Source of the DNA: Accumulibacter phosphatis
Lineage (GTDB): Bacteria > Pseudomonadota > Gammaproteobacteria > Burkholderiales > Rhodocyclaceae
Direction: 5' to 3'
NCBI RefSeq assembly: GCF_000024165.1
Contig: NC_013194.1
Location: 1,612,001 to 1,676,000, forward strand
Length of the DNA: 64,000 nt
The notes beneath the pieces were generated by a model. The model searched no databases. It was not told where the DNA came from and was given only the letters and a program-made list of their open reading frames with translations. A program made the translations under genes and the position numbers. Below are positions 61,950 to 64,000 of the stretch, piece after piece (position 1 is the stretch's first letter; each line of letters begins with the position of its first letter).

Positions 61950-64000
61950 CTGCGCCGAAAGCCTGGCGACTGCGAACGTCTCTGGCATGGGTATTGACGG
62001 CGATCTTCTCGGTCAGTTTCGTCGCCGTCGGGTCTGTCCTCTTCCTGGTCAGAGCACCGCAGATCGATCTGGAAACCCGCAAGCTTTTGCAGACGGAAAG
62101 CGCCGACCTTGCGCAGGGTACCGAAGCGCTCCTCGCTGCCCTGCAGACGCAGATCGAGCTGATAGCGTCCACGCTTGCTCTGGTGCCGTACAGCGGACTG
62201 CAGGCGGTTATCGAACACGCCGTCGCGGACACCAGCGCTTTCCAGGCGATCTACCAGGTGTCCGCCGATGGCACGGTTCTGCGCGCCGCCGTCAATTCGC
62301 GTGTTGGCGTCGGCCGTCGCGCCGAACTGCTCGGCAACGATCTGTCGCGCCATTTCCTCGTTCAGCGTGTCCGAGAGACCGGTGCACCGGTGTGGAGCGA
62401 CAAACACCATTCGCCGATTTCCGGGGTGATCAGCGTCGCCGTCGGCGTGCCGTCGGGCGACAGCGTCATCGTCGGCGAAATGCCACTCGCCCAGGTGCTC
62501 AAGTCGCTACGCATCGCCGGCGGCAAGCGGCATGCGCGCGTCTGGGTGATCGACCAGCGCGGCGAGATCCTCGCCGACGATGAGGACTCGGCGCGGGTCG
62601 GCGTCGCCAATCTCGCCAATCAGCCGTTGCTTGCCAGCCTCGGCGACAGCGCCGGTGGCATCGGGCAGGTCAGCTTCGAAGGCGAGGTATTCGACGCCGC
62701 AGTCGCCCACTCGCGCCTGCTCGACTGGTACTTCGTCGTACGCAGCCCGAGCGGGCTGAAGAACCCGCAGATTGCCGCGACCATCGAGTTCGGTGTGGCC
62801 GCGCTGGTCAGTTCCATCGTCTTCGGGCTCGTCCTGTCTCCGCTCTGGGCGACCTATCTGGCGCGCCCGATCAGCAGTATCACCGAACGTGCCCGGTGGA
62901 TCGCTGCCGGGACGACGCTTGGTCCGTGGCCGCGCAGCAGGACCATCGAGCTCAATCAACTGTCGGCCGACCTCGAACGGATGGCCGAGGCCGTGCGCGA
63001 CCGAGAGCGGGCGCTCGGAGTTATCTTCGACGCGTCACCAGTCGGCATCGGCCTGCTGGAGCCGGCAAGTAATTTCAGTTTCGTCCGCGTCAACGATGCA
63101 CTCCTGCAGTTGCTGGGCTATCAACGTGAACAGTTGCTGGGGAGAAACGGGCTCGACCTCGGTCTCTGGTGTGACCTCAGCGTGCGGCGGAGTCTCTACG
63201 ACCTGCTGCAGGCGGAGGGCTATGGGGAAGTCGAGGGCTGGCTGAAGCGTCGCGACGGTAGCATCGTCCTCGCCGCCATCAGCGCCCGGACCCTCGTGAT
63301 CGGCAACCGGCCGCAAACGATCTGGGTCGCCAAGGACATCACCCACATCCGCCGAATCGAGGACGAAGTCCGTACCCTCAACGCCGAACTCGAGGAGCGG
63401 GTGCGCCAGCGCACGGAAGAACTGCGCTTTGCCAACGCCGAGCTTGCGGCCACCGTCGAACAACTGCAGCTCGCGCGTGACGAACTGGTACGTACGGAGA
63501 AGCTCGCCTCGCTCGGCTCGCTGGTCGCCGGTATCGCCCATGAACTCAACACCCCGATCGGCAATGGCGTGATGGCGGTCACCACCATGCGCGCCAGACT
63601 GACGGATTTCGAGGAGCAGACGCGCGCGGGAGTGCGCCGCTCGGATCTCGACCGTCTGCTGGCGGCGGTCGACACCGGGACCGACATCGCCGTGCGCAAC
63701 CTTGGACGAGCTGCCGATCTCGTCACCAGTTTCAAGCAGGTCGCGGTCGATCAAGCCAGCTCGCAACGCCGCCCGTTCGATCTTGGCGAAGTCGCCCGCG
63801 AGATCCTGCTGACGCTGCAACCGGTCCTCAAGCACCGCGCCGTTACGGTGAAAGTGTCGATTGCCGCCGGCATCGTTCTCGACAGCTACCCTGGCCCCTT
63901 GGGGCAGGTCATCACCAATCTCATCGACAATGCCGTCGTGCATGCCTTTGCGGACGACCAGAAGGCTGAGGTGGCCATCTCGGCCGACAACAGCGTGCGA
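61946..64000 (+). CDS. Membrane sensor histidine kinase (3' end outside window)
   Basis: 685 codons to the edge. TM1 is at about 11-33. A periplasmic Cache-like sensor domain follows (LLAALQTQIELIAS, VSADGTVLRAAVNS). TM2 is near 280-300, then HAMP (ARPISSITERARWIAAG), a PAS domain (about 350-470: SPVGIGLLEPASNFSFVRVNDALLQLLG) and a coiled coil. H-box GIAHELNTP has H532. The N-box NLIDNAVVHAF has N662. The ATG overlaps the lipoprotein stop. The G-boxes lie beyond the window. Its partner is probably the REC-EAL protein. Confidence 0.92.
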   Translation, partial: MTAPKAWRLRTSLAWVLTAIFSVSFVAVGSVLFLVRAPQIDLETRKLLQTESADLAQGTEALLAALQTQIELIASTLALVPYSGLQAVIEHAVADTSAFQAIYQVSADGTVLRAAVNSRVGVGRRAELLGNDLSRHFLVQRVRETGAPVWSDKHHSPISGVISVAVGVPSGDSVIVGEMPLAQVLKSLRIAGGKRHARVWVIDQRGEILADDEDSARVGVANLANQPLLASLGDSAGGIGQVSFEGEVFDAAVAHSRLLDWYFVVRSPSGLKNPQIAATIEFGVAALVSSIVFGLVLSPLWATYLARPISSITERARWIAAGTTLGPWPRSRTIELNQLSADLERMAEAVRDRERALGVIFDASPVGIGLLEPASNFSFVRVNDALLQLLGYQREQLLGRNGLDLGLWCDLSVRRSLYDLLQAEGYGEVEGWLKRRDGSIVLAAISARTLVIGNRPQTIWVAKDITHIRRIEDEVRTLNAELEERVRQRTEELRFANAELAATVEQLQLARDELVRTEKLASLGSLVAGIAHELNTPIGNGVMAVTTMRARLTDFEEQTRAGVRRSDLDRLLAAVDTGTDIAVRNLGRAADLVTSFKQVAVDQASSQRRPFDLGEVAREILLTLQPVLKHRAVTVKVSIAAGIVLDSYPGPLGQVITNLIDNAVVHAFADDQKAEVAISADNSVR

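Overview
The window reads as chromosomal DNA of a high-GC betaproteobacterium. The exosortase A (XrtA/PEP-CTERM) exopolysaccharide genes, the AlgD-type dehydrogenase and the very heavy insertion-sequence load suggest a Rhodocyclales member such as Candidatus Accumulibacter. That placement is inferred from gene content; no rRNA or tRNA gene was seen.

Layout. 1-17167 is one arm of an exopolysaccharide/glycan cluster, all on the + strand: glycosyltransferases, the XrtA-type amidotransferase, an AlgD-like GDP-mannose dehydrogenase, a transglutaminase-like membrane protein, a methyltransferase, a PaaK/CapK-like adenylate-forming enzyme, an O-glycosylation ligase and a polysaccharide deacetylase. 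A three-gene lipid-linked sugar module (3830-6799) has been spliced in at the start of the dehydrogenase gene, leaving a partial duplication. 17168-46891 is almost entirely mobile DNA, with one stranded membrane protein (40302-41879). 46892-58389 is the second glycan arm: a Wzx-type flippase, a second IS cluster, then a TPR protein followed by DprE1-like, DprE2-like, HAD phosphatase, UbiA-type prenyltransferase and flippase-like genes. The last five resemble the mycobacterial route to polyprenyl-phosphate-arabinose. 58609-64000 is a signalling operon: response regulator/EAL protein, periplasmic ligand-binding lipoprotein and sensor kinase (cut by the window end).

The mobile island is a Russian doll whose layers can be separated by their terminal repeats and target duplications. 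An ISAs1 deletion remnant holds an IS66-type element (19076-40167, 8-bp duplication). That element was hit by a TniA/TniB-like element (19674-22935), an IS21 (22971-25080) and a second IS21 (25870-39835). The second IS21 holds an IS5 (28591-39639), which holds an IS110 (29106-39029). The IS110 was hit by an IS21-like element with a ParB gene (29470-36585), itself carrying an IS66 with a DUF4338/DruA-like gene (30302-33006), and by an IS630 (37220-38466). A smaller doll at 41914-44558 is an IS5-group element split by an intact IS110.

The most striking signal is in the IS110 elements. Two copies of one family (17435-18865 on the minus strand, 42835-44265 on the plus strand) sit in unrelated targets. 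Their long 5' non-coding ends differ at the short segments that are complementary or identical to their own target flanks, as expected of a programmable bridge RNA. Donor-matching segments follow in the same order as described for IS621.
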